From Enterocloster bolteae (lineage in GTDB: Bacteria; Bacillota_A; Clostridia; Lachnospirales; Lachnospiraceae): a DNA stretch of 20,408 nucleotides. Where the stretch lies: contig JAETTS010000007.1 in the NCBI GenBank assembly GCA_021769025.1, forward strand, positions 1 to 20,408, in the 5' to 3' direction. A program made the translations under genes and the position numbers. Positions 8,330 to 15,876 of the stretch are shown in pieces. Within the stretch, counting starts at the first letter, position 1, and every line of letters begins with the position of its first letter. The notes beneath the pieces were generated by a model. That model did not search any database. It saw only the letters and a list, made by a program, of their open reading frames with translations, and was not told the origin of the DNA.

Positions 8330-9118
8330 TCATGAAAGAAGCATCTTGATCACGTTCAACACGCCGTCATTTCCATTGGTATCCGCCTGAAACCTGGCAG
8401 CCGCCTTGACCTCAGGCCTTGCATTTCCCATGGCAAAGCTATAATAAGCCCTCTCAAGCATCTCCATATCATTCAGCTGATCCCCGAACGCCATGGTCTC
8501 CTCCGGCTTGATCCCCAGCCCTTTCTGCAGAACCTCAATTGCCTGGCCCTTGCTCACTCCCATAGCCATACAGTCCATCCACATGTCGCCGGATATGGTC
8601 ACCTTCATTCGGTCTTTATACTTTCTTCGTATCTCTTCCGTGGCCTCCTGAACCCCGTGCTTTTTATAAGCGGACACCTTGATAAACCGATCTTCCACCT
8701 TCCGCACATCCTCCACCATCTTTACCTGAAATTTATATCCATCCACAATCCAGTTTACAAATTCCTGATCCCTGGTGTCCATATATACCACATCCGGGCC
8801 GCTGAGCATCACTTCCAAATCTGGTTCTTTTCGAATATCCTCTATCATCTCCATCGCCAGATCCCGCTCAATCGTATTTAAAAACAAGTTCCGTCCGTGG
8901 CATCCCACATATGCCCCATTATCTGACAGATAAAAAATCCGCTCCTTTACTGGCTCAAACAGGCGCTCAATGCTCACCCATTGCCGCCCGCTGGCAGCTG
9001 CAAACTGGATCCCCTTCTCTTTCAGTTTCAAAATCACCTGAAAGATCTCCGGATTCAGCCGATCTGTCCCATCTGCCACCAATGTCCCGTCAATGTCCGA
9101 CGCAATCAACTTAATCAT
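8330..9118 (-). CDS. Cof-type HAD-IIB phosphatase
   Basis: A 262-residue haloacid dehalogenase superfamily phosphatase of the Cof/YidA type. Motif I is DIDGTL at residues 8-13 (nucleophile Asp8, acid Asp10), motif II lies near AASGR (about 41-45), Lys190 in GVSKGQAI is the motif III lysine, and motif IV is GDQLNDMEM at 212-220. The C2 cap lies between about residues 85 and 185. Such enzymes remove phosphate from sugar phosphates, FMN or pyridoxal phosphate; the substrate cannot be told here. The start overlaps the end of maf by 8 nt, with GGAGGAG inside maf as its ribosome binding site, so the two are co-transcribed and probably translationally coupled. Confidence 0.93.
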   Translation of the reverse strand: MIKLIASDIDGTLVADGTDRLNPEIFQVILKLKEKGIQFAAASGRQWVSIERLFEPVKERIFYLSDNGAYVGCHGRNLFLNTIERDLAMEMIEDIRKEPDLEVMLSGPDVVYMDTRDQEFVNWIVDGYKFQVKMVEDVRKVEDRFIKVSAYKKHGVQEATEEIRRKYKDRMKVTISGDMWMDCMAMGVSKGQAIEVLQKGLGIKPEETMAFGDQLNDMEMLERAYYSFAMGNARPEVKAAARFQADTNGNDGVLNVIKMLLS

Positions 9119-9701
9119 CTTGCTCCTCCATCCATCTCTTCCATTCCTGATATACCCGCCCTACCGGAAGTCCCACCACGTTACTATAATCTCCATGTAT
9201 CCCGGATACATACTTTGCAAATTGTCCCTGAATCCCATAGGCACCTGCCTTGTCCATAGGTTCCTCTGACTGGGCATAGTTTCGGATCTCCTCCTGAGAC
9301 ATAGGGTACAAAATCACGTCTGTCTTCTCCACAAACGATACGGCCCCGCACTCCTTACCCTCCTTACAGATCATGGTCACCCCTGTAAAGACCTGGTGCG
9401 TCCTTCCCTGAAGCCTGTCAATCATCCCATACGCTTCCTCATGGCTTCCAGGCTTTCCCATGATTATCCCGTCAACCGCCACCACAGTATCAGCCCCCAA
9501 CACGATAGCTCCCATCGGTGCCCTCTGGGCCACATCCTCCGCCTTCTGCCGTGACAGCTCCAATACCACTTTCTCCGGCGAAACAGCGCTTGTCCTCTCC
9601 TCTATCTGGCTGGGACACACTTCAAAATCTATCCCTATCTGTGACAACAACTCTCTCCTTCTGGGAGAGCCAGATGCCAGAATCCATTTCATTCCTTTCA
9701 T
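9111..9701 (-). CDS. maf: Maf-family nucleoside triphosphate pyrophosphatase
   Basis: A 196-residue Maf/YhdE-type house-cleaning enzyme that hydrolyses non-canonical or dTTP/UTP-type nucleotides to monophosphates. It has the signature ASGSPRRRELL at residues 9-19, the catalytic base region GADTVVAVDG (Asp71), QGRTHQVFTGV and DKAGAYGIQG. Length is normal. The first ATG is preferred, with GGGGGA about 10 nt upstream; the Met4 codon has no proper spacing. It is the first gene of the unit with the HAD phosphatase and the foldase. I find no convincing promoter in the 116-nt gap upstream. Confidence 0.95.
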   Translation of the reverse strand: MKGMKWILASGSPRRRELLSQIGIDFEVCPSQIEERTSAVSPEKVVLELSRQKAEDVAQRAPMGAIVLGADTVVAVDGIIMGKPGSHEEAYGMIDRLQGRTHQVFTGVTMICKEGKECGAVSFVEKTDVILYPMSQEEIRNYAQSEEPMDKAGAYGIQGQFAKYVSGIHGDYSNVVGLPVGRVYQEWKRWMEEQDD

Positions 9702-9817
9702 TTCTCATTATCCCCCTGTACATTTCCTCCCGCCATAAAGCACCAACGCCTTCCGGCCAGCCATACCAAAATCCTCTTATGACAAAATAAGCATCCTTCC
9801 ATAAGTTCCCTCTCCAC

Positions 9818-10372
9818 CTATGAACGGATGCTCAATCTTCCAATCACCGGCTCCGCCTCTTCATCGCCGGAGTCCCTCAATCGTTCTACAATACATACAA
9901 TAAAATCCACAACATAAAATCCCAACAACCCAATAGCCAGAATTCCCTCTATCGGTTGGGGAACCCAGCCTGCAAGCCCATGAAGGAACTGGTTCAGGAA
10001 TCGAAAATAAACAATGCCCAGAAGCCCCCAACCAAGGCTGCTTTCCAGACAGATAATACCCTTATAATTAAATTTCTTGTGGCTGTAATCCCACCAGAAG
10101 CTTCCGAATAACCGAATCATAACCGCTGCTGTCACCAGTTCCATGCAGGTAGCCATACACATAGAACACACATAAAGCAATACCGGACGGTCTGAGACAG
10201 GCCCCAGTAAGATACTGGCTCCCATAGCCCCAAACCCATATATGATACAGAACGGACCGTGGCCAAATCCCCGATCCAGGACTGGTCTTCGGTACTCCCA
10301 GGAAAGCACAACACACTCTAACAGATATCCCAGCAAACTGCACAGGAAAAACCAGTTAATCATGTGATACAT
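9818..10372 (-). CDS. CmpB-family ('putative ABC transporter permease') membrane protein
   Basis: A 184-residue integral membrane protein with about five hydrophobic segments: roughly 4-22, 42-60, 64-88, 105-125 and 142-163. It carries the motif RPVLDRGFGHGPFCIIYGFGA, typical of the CmpB/DUF1113 family (PF06541), which databases often label 'putative ABC transporter permease'. No ATPase or binding-protein gene is adjacent, so that label should be read with care; the family's function is not established to my knowledge. The ATG is preceded by AAGGTAGG about 8 nt upstream. It is probably transcribed alone from the promoter upstream. The C-terminal tail is charged and cytoplasmic in character. 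Confidence 0.85.
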   Translation of the reverse strand: MYHMINWFFLCSLLGYLLECVVLSWEYRRPVLDRGFGHGPFCIIYGFGAMGASILLGPVSDRPVLLYVCSMCMATCMELVTAAVMIRLFGSFWWDYSHKKFNYKGIICLESSLGWGLLGIVYFRFLNQFLHGLAGWVPQPIEGILAIGLLGFYVVDFIVCIVERLRDSGDEEAEPVIGRLSIRS

Positions 10373-10410
10373 AACATATGCCTACCTTTTTATATAAAAT
10401 TACTTTAGCA

Positions 10411-10439
10411 AGTATATCGTAAATAGATACAGAAAGCAA
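10411..10439 (-). promoter_or_regulatory. candidate promoter for CmpB-family gene, with repeated AGCAAGTA elements
   Basis: -35 TTGCTT (10439-10434), spacer 17, -10 TATACT (10416-10411), 38 nt before the CmpB-family start. On the plus strand AGCAAGTA occurs twice (10407-10414 and 10435-10442), once over each promoter element. Arms ATTACTT (10399-10405) and AAGTAAT (10438-10444) also form an inverted repeat. The promoter call is fair; a regulator site is only inferred. Confidence 0.45.
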
Positions 10440-10479
10440 GTAATATTTTCTTTCTATTTTTTTACTTCTTTGGGCTGTT

Positions 10480-10935
10480 CTAATATGCCATATCCACAAC
10501 CAGCGCCAGCCCAATCCCCAATATCGCTCCAGCCAGAACCTGAAGAGGCGTATGTCCCACGAACTCTTTCAGCTTCTCCTGAAAATCCACTGCATTTAGT
10601 TTAAAGAAATCCTGCTGCATGATCATATTCAGAAGCTTCGCCTGCTTCCCGGTCTCCCTGCGCACTCCGATGGCATCATACATCACAACCGATGCCAGCA
10701 CGAAACTGAAAGCAAACTCGTTGGAAGAGACTCCATATCGGATCGCTGTCGAGGTGGCAAGGGCGCACACCGTAGCAGAATGAGAACTGGGCATGCCGCC
10801 GGATCCTACCAGACGCTCTGCTGAAAAAGACTTATTCAAAGAAAAATCGATGATAGTTTTTAATACCTGGGCCACCAGCCAACCGGTCACTGCACTGATC
10901 AACACCTGATTGCTAAGTAATTCCTGAACGATCAT
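10480..10935 (-). CDS. divergent PAP2 (DUF212) family membrane protein
   Basis: A 151-residue protein of the 'divergent PAP2' family (DUF212, like B. subtilis YuiD). It shows the phosphatase-like signature GMPSSHSA at residues 47-54, YDAIGVRRETGKQA at about 86-99 and GHTPLQVLAGA at about 127-137, with hydrophobic segments at the N-terminus, about 75-88 and at the C-terminus. Such proteins may act on lipid phosphates in the membrane, but the substrate is not known. A longer GTG-started form (from 10962) is possible, but the ATG at 10935 has AGGAG 7 nt upstream while the GTG has none, so I chose the shorter form. It lies 95 nt downstream of the HD-domain gene. Confidence 0.9.
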   Translation of the reverse strand: MIVQELLSNQVLISAVTGWLVAQVLKTIIDFSLNKSFSAERLVGSGGMPSSHSATVCALATSTAIRYGVSSNEFAFSFVLASVVMYDAIGVRRETGKQAKLLNMIMQQDFFKLNAVDFQEKLKEFVGHTPLQVLAGAILGIGLALVVDMAY

Positions 10936-11030
10936 ACTCTTCTCCTGTTTCTCTGTAATCACAGGTTCCCTACCATTAAAACGGCTGTCTCATAGAACCA
11001 TCCGGTATGCCCTGCTGTATTTTTCATCTG

Positions 11031-11600
11031 TCATCCCAGATGCCTTGGCCGGAGAACCATCAGAACCTGTTTCTTCATCTGGGATGCCACCTCTGCCACT
11101 CCGCAGAATTTGTCCGCATATAAGATCACAAAGCCTTCCTTTGATTTGGGAGGAATGGGAGTTAAAGGCCACATATGCCGCAGAATCATATTCTTTTCCT
11201 TCTCCGAAATCTGGAAATAACGGGCGGCGTTGTTCATGGCAACCCGCGGATGGGTCAAACCATGAAAATGATTCCCAGTCTCTCTGGCATGGGTATGCCA
11301 GTCATACAAAAACAGGTCATGGAGAAGACCGGCCCTGGCAGCCGACGCATAGTCCCATCCTCTGCCTCTGCATATCTTGTAGGACATATAGGACACCTGA
11401 ATGCAGTGAGCCTTACATGTGGTGCTGCCGTGCTGAATAAACTGATCCATGGACTGAAACACCGAGTTCTCCAGAATGTCTCCCACACAGGCCAGATATC
11501 CCAAGTCTTTTTCATATTCCCGTTTCCTTACCCAGGATTCATCTCTCGCCCATTCTCTGGCTTTCTGCAGCTCTTCCCTGGGTATTTTGTAATATTCCAT
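11031..11600 (-). CDS. HD-domain phosphohydrolase
   Basis: A 189-residue soluble protein of the HD superfamily (metal-dependent phosphohydrolases). Metal-site candidates in order are His65 in KAHCIQVSY, His94-Asp95 in LLHDLFLYDW, His107/His111 region residues, His132 in RHMWPLTP and Asp163 in YADKFCG. This is the single-domain type often annotated simply as 'HD domain-containing protein' in Clostridia; the substrate (nucleotide or phosphate ester) is unknown. An ATG 42 nt further upstream (11642) has no ribosome binding site, whereas the chosen ATG has AGAGG about 10 nt upstream. It lies between glgA and the DUF212 gene. No promoter was seen directly upstream. Confidence 0.88.
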   Translation of the reverse strand: MEYYKIPREELQKAREWARDESWVRKREYEKDLGYLACVGDILENSVFQSMDQFIQHGSTTCKAHCIQVSYMSYKICRGRGWDYASAARAGLLHDLFLYDWHTHARETGNHFHGLTHPRVAMNNAARYFQISEKEKNMILRHMWPLTPIPPKSKEGFVILYADKFCGVAEVASQMKKQVLMVLRPRHLG

Positions 11601-11712
11601 GTCCTGATTTCCTCTTTTCTTTCCTTTGGGAATCTGCGGCATTCTCTATCTTGATGCCTGGATTCTCGATGGTCTCCCTTTCCTCTGGCTTGCCAATTCC
11701 TCTATCCGCCAA

Positions 11713-11746
11713 TTCCGGACCAATCCAGCAAAGGGTTGGTCCGGAA
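11713..11746. repeat. strong inverted repeat (hairpin) between glgA and HD gene, no T tract
   Basis: Perfect 11-bp arms TTCCGGACCAA (11713-11723) and TTGGTCCGGAA (11736-11746) extend inward on the plus strand through a T-G pair and two C-G pairs to a 6-nt loop. It sits 24 nt after the glgA stop. In the minus-strand transcript the T-rich run (TTTTTGTTTT) comes before the hairpin, not after it, so it is not a normal Rho-independent terminator. It may protect or process the glgA mRNA 3' end, or be a protein site. Confidence 0.7.
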
Positions 11747-11769
11747 AACAAAAACCTCTTTCTTTTCTA

Positions 11770-13212
11770 TTAGCCAATCAGCCAGTCATATAACTCCTGA
11801 TATTTAAGCGCGGAAGCGTTCCAGGAGAAGTCCTTCGCCATGGCCCGATCCACCATCTTGTTCCATTCCCGCTTCTTGTCATAATAGATACGCTCCGCAT
11901 AGCGGATTGTCGCCAGCATTTCATGAGCGTTATAATTACTAAACGAGAATCCGGTGCCAGTTCCTTCAAATTCATTGTACGGCTGCACCGTATCTTTCAA
12001 ACCGCCTGTCTCCCGGACAATGGGAAGCGTGCCATATCGCAAGGCCATCAGCTGGCTTAAGCCGCAGGGCTCAAACAGGGACGGCATCAGAAATGCATCA
12101 CAGGCAGCATAAATTTTATGAGACAATGGCTCTGAATAATAGATATTCGCTGATACTTTGTCATTATACTTCCAGTCAAAATGACGGAACATGTTCTCAT
12201 ACTGCTCTTCACCGGTTCCCAGGACAACCAACTGAATATTGTCATTGCACAGTTCATCCATCACATACTGAATCAGGTCAAATCCTTTCTGGTCAGTTAG
12301 CCTGGATACCACGCCGATCATCATCTTGCTGTCATCTACAGCCAGGCCCAATTCATTCTGAAGAGCACGTTTATTCTTTACTTTTTCTTTGCGGAAATTA
12401 CGGGCATTGTAGTTCTGCGGAATCAAGGCATCTGTCTCCGGATTAAATTCCTCATAATCGATTCCATTGACGATTCCCCTCAGGCTGTTTGCACGGGCAC
12501 GCATCAGGCCGTCTAATCCTTCCCCGTAAAACGGCATCTTAATCTCTTCCGCATACGTATCGCTGACCGTGGTGATGGCGTCAGCATAGACAATGCCTCC
12601 CTTTAGCATATTGCCGTCCTTATACGCCTCCAGCTTATCCGGTGCAAAATAATAATCCGGAAGGCCAGAAAACCGCTGGACAGTCTTCACATCCCACACA
12701 CCCTGGAACTTCAGGTTGTGGATAGTAATAACCGATTTCATATTGCAGAAAAATTCACCGCCGCGGAAGCGGTCTTTTAAGTATACAGGGATCAGGCCAG
12801 TCTGCCAATCATGGCAATGCACCACATCCGGCTGGAATCCGATGACCGGAAGCGCCGACAGCGCGGCGTTGCAGAAGAATGAAAATTTCTCCAGGTCATA
12901 CAGCCAGTCTCCATAGGGCTTAGGGCCGTTAAAATATCCCTCATTATCAATAAAATAATATGTGACTCCTTCGTAGTCGTACTGCAGGATTCCTACATAA
13001 CGGCTCTGTCCCATGTAATCCATGTAAAAATGATTGACATAGGTCATCTTGTCACGCCATTCCTGCTTTATGCACAGATACTTGGGAATCATAATGCGGA
13101 CATCATAATACTCCTTATTAAAACATTTGGGCAGAGAGCCTACTACGTCTGCCAATCCTCCGGTCTTAATGAACGGAACTGCCTCGGAAGCAACAAATAA
13201 TATCTTTTTCAT
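11770..13212 (-). CDS. glgA: glycogen synthase (ADP-glucose type, GT5)
   Basis: A 480-residue starch/glycogen synthase of family GT5, which adds ADP-glucose units to alpha-1,4-glucan (granulose in clostridia). The N-terminal ADP-glucose site KTGGLADVVG is at residues 16-25, the Rossmann fold has VHCHDWQTGLIPVYL, and the C-terminal half has the retaining-GT motif FEPCGLSQLMALRYGTLPIVRETGGLKDTV. Length is normal (about 475-485). An in-frame upstream ATG would add 14 residues, but TTAGGAGGGGTG lies about 7 nt before the chosen ATG and the family begins MKKILFVASE. No glgB, glgC/D or glgP is in the window, so ADP-glucose supply and branching must be coded elsewhere. It is downstream of spo0A and has its own upstream signals (a TATACT at 13271-13266 and an 0A-like box). 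Confidence 0.97.
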   Translation of the reverse strand: MKKILFVASEAVPFIKTGGLADVVGSLPKCFNKEYYDVRIMIPKYLCIKQEWRDKMTYVNHFYMDYMGQSRYVGILQYDYEGVTYYFIDNEGYFNGPKPYGDWLYDLEKFSFFCNAALSALPVIGFQPDVVHCHDWQTGLIPVYLKDRFRGGEFFCNMKSVITIHNLKFQGVWDVKTVQRFSGLPDYYFAPDKLEAYKDGNMLKGGIVYADAITTVSDTYAEEIKMPFYGEGLDGLMRARANSLRGIVNGIDYEEFNPETDALIPQNYNARNFRKEKVKNKRALQNELGLAVDDSKMMIGVVSRLTDQKGFDLIQYVMDELCNDNIQLVVLGTGEEQYENMFRHFDWKYNDKVSANIYYSEPLSHKIYAACDAFLMPSLFEPCGLSQLMALRYGTLPIVRETGGLKDTVQPYNEFEGTGTGFSFSNYNAHEMLATIRYAERIYYDKKREWNKMVDRAMAKDFSWNASALKYQELYDWLIG

Positions 13213-13303
13213 GGTAACACCCCTCCTAAATCGAAGTTCATGCGAAACAACCACATAATAGATATAGTATACACTACTTTTTTCAAATTAGGAAGTACAA
13301 TCT

Positions 13304-13310
13304 TGTCTAA
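13304..13310 (+). promoter_or_regulatory. 0A-like box upstream of glgA (one mismatch)
   Basis: TGTCTAA on the plus strand differs from the Spo0A box TGTCGAA at one base. It is half of a short inverted repeat, TGTCT and AGACA at 13304-13308 and 13316-13320. It lies 33 nt upstream of a possible glgA -10 (TATACT, 13271-13266), a position suited to Spo0A activation. A 7-mer with one mismatch is common by chance, so the call is weak. Confidence 0.3.
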
Positions 13311-13337
13311 AATCCAGACATAAATTTAGGGGTTTTG

Positions 13338-14147
13338 CTACATCCTCTTATAATCCAGCCGAATCTTGTCTGATAACAATGCAATAAATTCTGAATTGGT
13401 AGGCTTTCCCTTCCCATTGCTGACTGTATAGCCGAAGATATCGTTGATGGTATCCATCTTTCCCCTGCTCCAGGCAACCTCAATGGCATGGCGGATCGCC
13501 CTTTCCACACGGCTGGACGTGGTCTGATGCTTTTTTGCAATGTTGGGATACAATACCTTAGTGACGGATGTAAGCATATCCTGGTCCGCCACGGAGATGG
13601 CAATGGCCTCTCTCAGATACTGGTATCCTTTAATATGTGCCGGAACGCCGATTTCATGTAAGATTTGGGTGACATCATTCTCCAGATTCTGCTCCATATA
13701 TTCGATTTGGCTTTCGTATGGCTTTACCTTGCGGATACCTGCCAGGTTCAGGCCCTTAGGCTTCATGCTATATCCTGCAATTCTTCGGATTTTGTCAATG
13801 ACCACTTCCTTCTTGAAGGGCTTCATGATAAAGTAATTGGCACCCATGCGGAATGCATCTTCTGTCACATTTTCGCTTCCTGCCGCGGAAACCATAATAA
13901 ACGACGGCTTTTTCTCCAGTTTTTCATCGCTTTTCAACTTTTCCATCACTGCAACGCCATCCATCCCCGGCATGATTACATCCATAAGCACTACGTCAGG
14001 CTTGGTGTTCAGGATCATTTCATATGCATCTTCCCCATTTTCTGCCTTTCCCACCACCTGAATGTCATCTTCTGTCTCCAACATCCGATTTAATACTTCC
14101 AAAGTCTTCGGATTATCCTCCGCAATTGCAACATTTAACATTGTCAT
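13338..14147 (-). CDS. spo0A: Spo0A, stage 0 sporulation response regulator
   Basis: A 269-residue master regulator of sporulation entry. The N-terminal receiver domain (about 1-125) has the acidic pocket Glu10/Asp11, the phosphoacceptor Asp56 in [13 protein letters not shown] and the conserved Lys in FIMKPF. After a linker, the C-terminal Spo0A DNA-binding domain (about 160-269) has [19 protein letters not shown] and the recognition helix region [21 protein letters not shown], ending [19 protein letters not shown]. The ATG is preceded by GAGGAGGA, 6 nt away. It has its own promoter with a perfect 0A box, consistent with autoregulation. Neighbours are glgA downstream and cobA-hemD upstream; spoIVB, its usual upstream partner in many Firmicutes, is absent. 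Confidence 0.98.
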   Translation of the reverse strand: MTMLNVAIAEDNPKTLEVLNRMLETEDDIQVVGKAENGEDAYEMILNTKPDVVLMDVIMPGMDGVAVMEKLKSDEKLEKKPSFIMVSAAGSENVTEDAFRMGANYFIMKPFKKEVVIDKIRRIAGYSMKPKGLNLAGIRKVKPYESQIEYMEQNLENDVTQILHEIGVPAHIKGYQYLREAIAISVADQDMLTSVTKVLYPNIAKKHQTTSSRVERAIRHAIEVAWSRGKMDTINDIFGYTVSNGKGKPTNSEFIALLSDKIRLDYKRM

Positions 14148-14178
14148 ACCTTATCCTCCTCTTCTTGTCGGTAAACTG

Positions 14179-14208
14179 ATTATAGACTTGCATTTTCTCA
14201 CGTTGCAA
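14179..14208 (-). promoter_or_regulatory. spo0A sigma-A promoter
   Basis: -35 TTGCAA (14208-14203), spacer 18, perfect -10 TATAAT (14184-14179), about 31 nt before the spo0A start codon. The -35 is the centre of a 16-bp palindrome, so a repressor bound there would block the promoter. Confidence 0.7.
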
Positions 14209-14213
14209 CGTGA
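14198..14213. repeat. 16-bp perfect palindrome over the spo0A -35
   Basis: TCACGTTGCAACGTGA reads the same on both strands and covers the -35 hexamer of the spo0A promoter. A perfect uninterrupted 16-mer is unlikely by chance in so short a gap, and its position suggests an operator for a dimeric regulator. Which regulator is unknown. Confidence 0.6.
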
Positions 14214-14226
14214 TTCTACCGCAAGT

Positions 14227-14233
14227 TTCGACA
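14227..14233 (-). promoter_or_regulatory. perfect 0A box upstream of spo0A
   Basis: TGTCGAA on the minus strand matches the Spo0A recognition sequence of Bacillus and Clostridium exactly. It lies 18 nt upstream of the -35, about 55-60 nt before the likely transcription start. A weaker opposite-strand copy, TGTCGGT (14166-14172), sits near the start site. Confidence 0.6.
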
Positions 14234-14259
14234 AAGAAAAGGGGATTAGCATTGATCTA

Positions 14260-15816
14260 TCAAGGGAAACAGCCTCTTTTAAAAAAAGCGATATCCATCA
14301 TTCCATCGTAAGTGGAGATATCAGACTGACGGATGATTAAAACTCCCCACTCCTTAAGTGCCTGGGTTGTCCGTTTTCCGATGCTGATAGCCTCCGTGCG
14401 CCCAGTCTGAAAAGACTTTCTCTCTGCTTCGTTCAAGCTGCCAAAGAACCGGTTTACAGAAGAGGCACAGGTAAAAAAGGCACCATCATAGCCTGAAACC
14501 GGGTTTTGGCTGTGTTCCCAGGCCCATGAATTCGAATTCTGTCCCATGGAAATCTTACATTCCTGATTCTCATACAGACACATCTCCCAGACGGTACAGT
14601 GCTCCTTAAGACGCAGAATCTCCTGATTTTTAGCGCCTGCCGGGATGCCATACGCCACTGCCTCCTCTGGCCTTACTACCTGCACAAGAGCCTTCCAGAG
14701 GGACTGGCTGTCGAATTTTGGAGGAATCAGATCGGCGTAGATACCATACGCTTCCAGAGCCTCTGCCGTCTTTTCACCGATGACCGCAAACTTCTTGTCC
14801 GACAAAATTCGAGTATCCATTCTCTGAGCTTTCAGAGATGAAAAAAAGGCATCCACCCCATGTCTGATGTTAAGGACAATCCACCTGGCCAGAGAAAGGA
14901 TCTCTGGCTTCACCCCGTCCGGGAACATGCGAATCTCTCCAGTCTGGATTTCTGTCACCTGGGCCCCTTTCTCCTTAAGCGCTTTTGTCAAAAAAGAAGG
15001 CTCCTCCCCTACTTTGGTCACCAGATAATGTTTTCCGAAGAGAGGCTTCTCCTCGAAAAAGTTTAAATATGGACGAAGGTTTACCACCTCTCCCACAACG
15101 ATCAAGGCCGGAGGTGTAAGAAACGACTCCTTCACCTGTCTGCCAATGGTTCCCAACGTCCCCACACAAGTTTGCTGGCCTGGAAGGGTGGCATTGGAGA
15201 TCACGGCTGCTGGGCAAAAAGGGGACGCTCCGGCCTCAATCATGTTGTGAGCAAGTTCATCCAACTTGGAAAATCCCATCAAAAACACGCAGGTATCCTG
15301 TGTTTTGGCGAGAGCGCCATAATCAATATCCGCCGGCTGCCCGTCCTGGCTATGGGCGGTTATGATCCGGAAACCTCTGGCGCTTCCCCTGTGAGTGACA
15401 GGAATTCCGGCATATGCAAGGCCAGCTATGGCGGAACTGACTCCTGGCACCACCTCAAAGGGAATCCCCTGCTTATTCAGATGGATTCCCTCTTCTCCGC
15501 CCCGTCCAAAGACATATACATCTCCGCCTTTTAACCTGACCACCTTTTTATACTGTCTGGCTTTCTTAACCAACAACTCATTGATCTCTTTCTGGGGCAT
15601 GGTATGATGACGGTTCTGCTTTCCGGCATAGATCTTCTCGCATCCCTTTTTTGCGTAATTTAACAAGGCTGGATTGGCCAGGTGGTCGTAGATGATCACA
15701 TCCGCCTCCTCAATCAGCCTCCTGCCCTTCACAGTAAGCAGCCCTTCGTCTCCTGGTCCGGCCCCTATCAGGTATACAGTTCCTGATACGGTTTCCTTTT
15801 CTGTTTTCTCTCCCAT
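14260..15816 (-). CDS. cobA-hemD: fused uroporphyrinogen-III C-methyltransferase / uroporphyrinogen-III synthase
   Basis: A 518-residue two-domain enzyme. The N-terminal SUMT domain (about 12-255) has the SAM-site loop GAGPGDEGLLTVKG at 18-31, VVRLKGGDVYVFGRGGEE at 92-109 and VPGVSSAIAGLAYAGIPVTHRG. The C-terminal HemD domain (about 260-515) begins KHYLVTKVGEEPSFLTKALKEKG and ends SIGKRTTQALKEWGVLI.....TYDGMMD. HemD closes hydroxymethylbilane to uroporphyrinogen III; CobA methylates it twice to precorrin-2. Fusions of this kind are common in Clostridia. The ATG has AGAGGAAG upstream, and it follows hemC by 60 nt in the same unit. I see no terminator before the spo0A promoter, so some read-through into spo0A is possible. 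Confidence 0.95.
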   Translation of the reverse strand: MGEKTEKETVSGTVYLIGAGPGDEGLLTVKGRRLIEEADVIIYDHLANPALLNYAKKGCEKIYAGKQNRHHTMPQKEINELLVKKARQYKKVVRLKGGDVYVFGRGGEEGIHLNKQGIPFEVVPGVSSAIAGLAYAGIPVTHRGSARGFRIITAHSQDGQPADIDYGALAKTQDTCVFLMGFSKLDELAHNMIEAGASPFCPAAVISNATLPGQQTCVGTLGTIGRQVKESFLTPPALIVVGEVVNLRPYLNFFEEKPLFGKHYLVTKVGEEPSFLTKALKEKGAQVTEIQTGEIRMFPDGVKPEILSLARWIVLNIRHGVDAFFSSLKAQRMDTRILSDKKFAVIGEKTAEALEAYGIYADLIPPKFDSQSLWKALVQVVRPEEAVAYGIPAGAKNQEILRLKEHCTVWEMCLYENQECKISMGQNSNSWAWEHSQNPVSGYDGAFFTCASSVNRFFGSLNEAERKSFQTGRTEAISIGKRTTQALKEWGVLIIRQSDISTYDGMMDIAFFKRGCFP

Positions 15817-15876
15817 AGATCTTCCTCTTCTTCTCCGGATTCATACTTTAAGATGCGGTGCAGCGCTTCCTATGCA

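Noticed and set aside
9702..9817. Riboswitch, small RNA or promoter in the gap upstream of maf
   Set aside because: Only a weak CTTATG/CATAAG pairing with a long loop; no recognisable riboswitch core, no T run and no good promoter.
9818..10372. ABC transporter system around the 'putative ABC transporter permease'
   Set aside because: No ATPase or solute-binding gene is nearby. The name comes from a database family label, so I do not infer a transporter complex.
10936..10962. Longer GTG-started form of the DUF212 protein
   Set aside because: There is no ribosome binding site before the GTG, while AGGAG stands at the right distance before the ATG at 10935.
13213..13254. N-terminal extension of glycogen synthase from an upstream ATG
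   Set aside because: It would run through the strong ribosome binding site of the family-typical start MKKILFVASE.
13304..13320. Small hairpin TGTCT/AGACA as a spo0A terminator
   Set aside because: The stem is only 5 bp and no T run follows in the direction of spo0A transcription.
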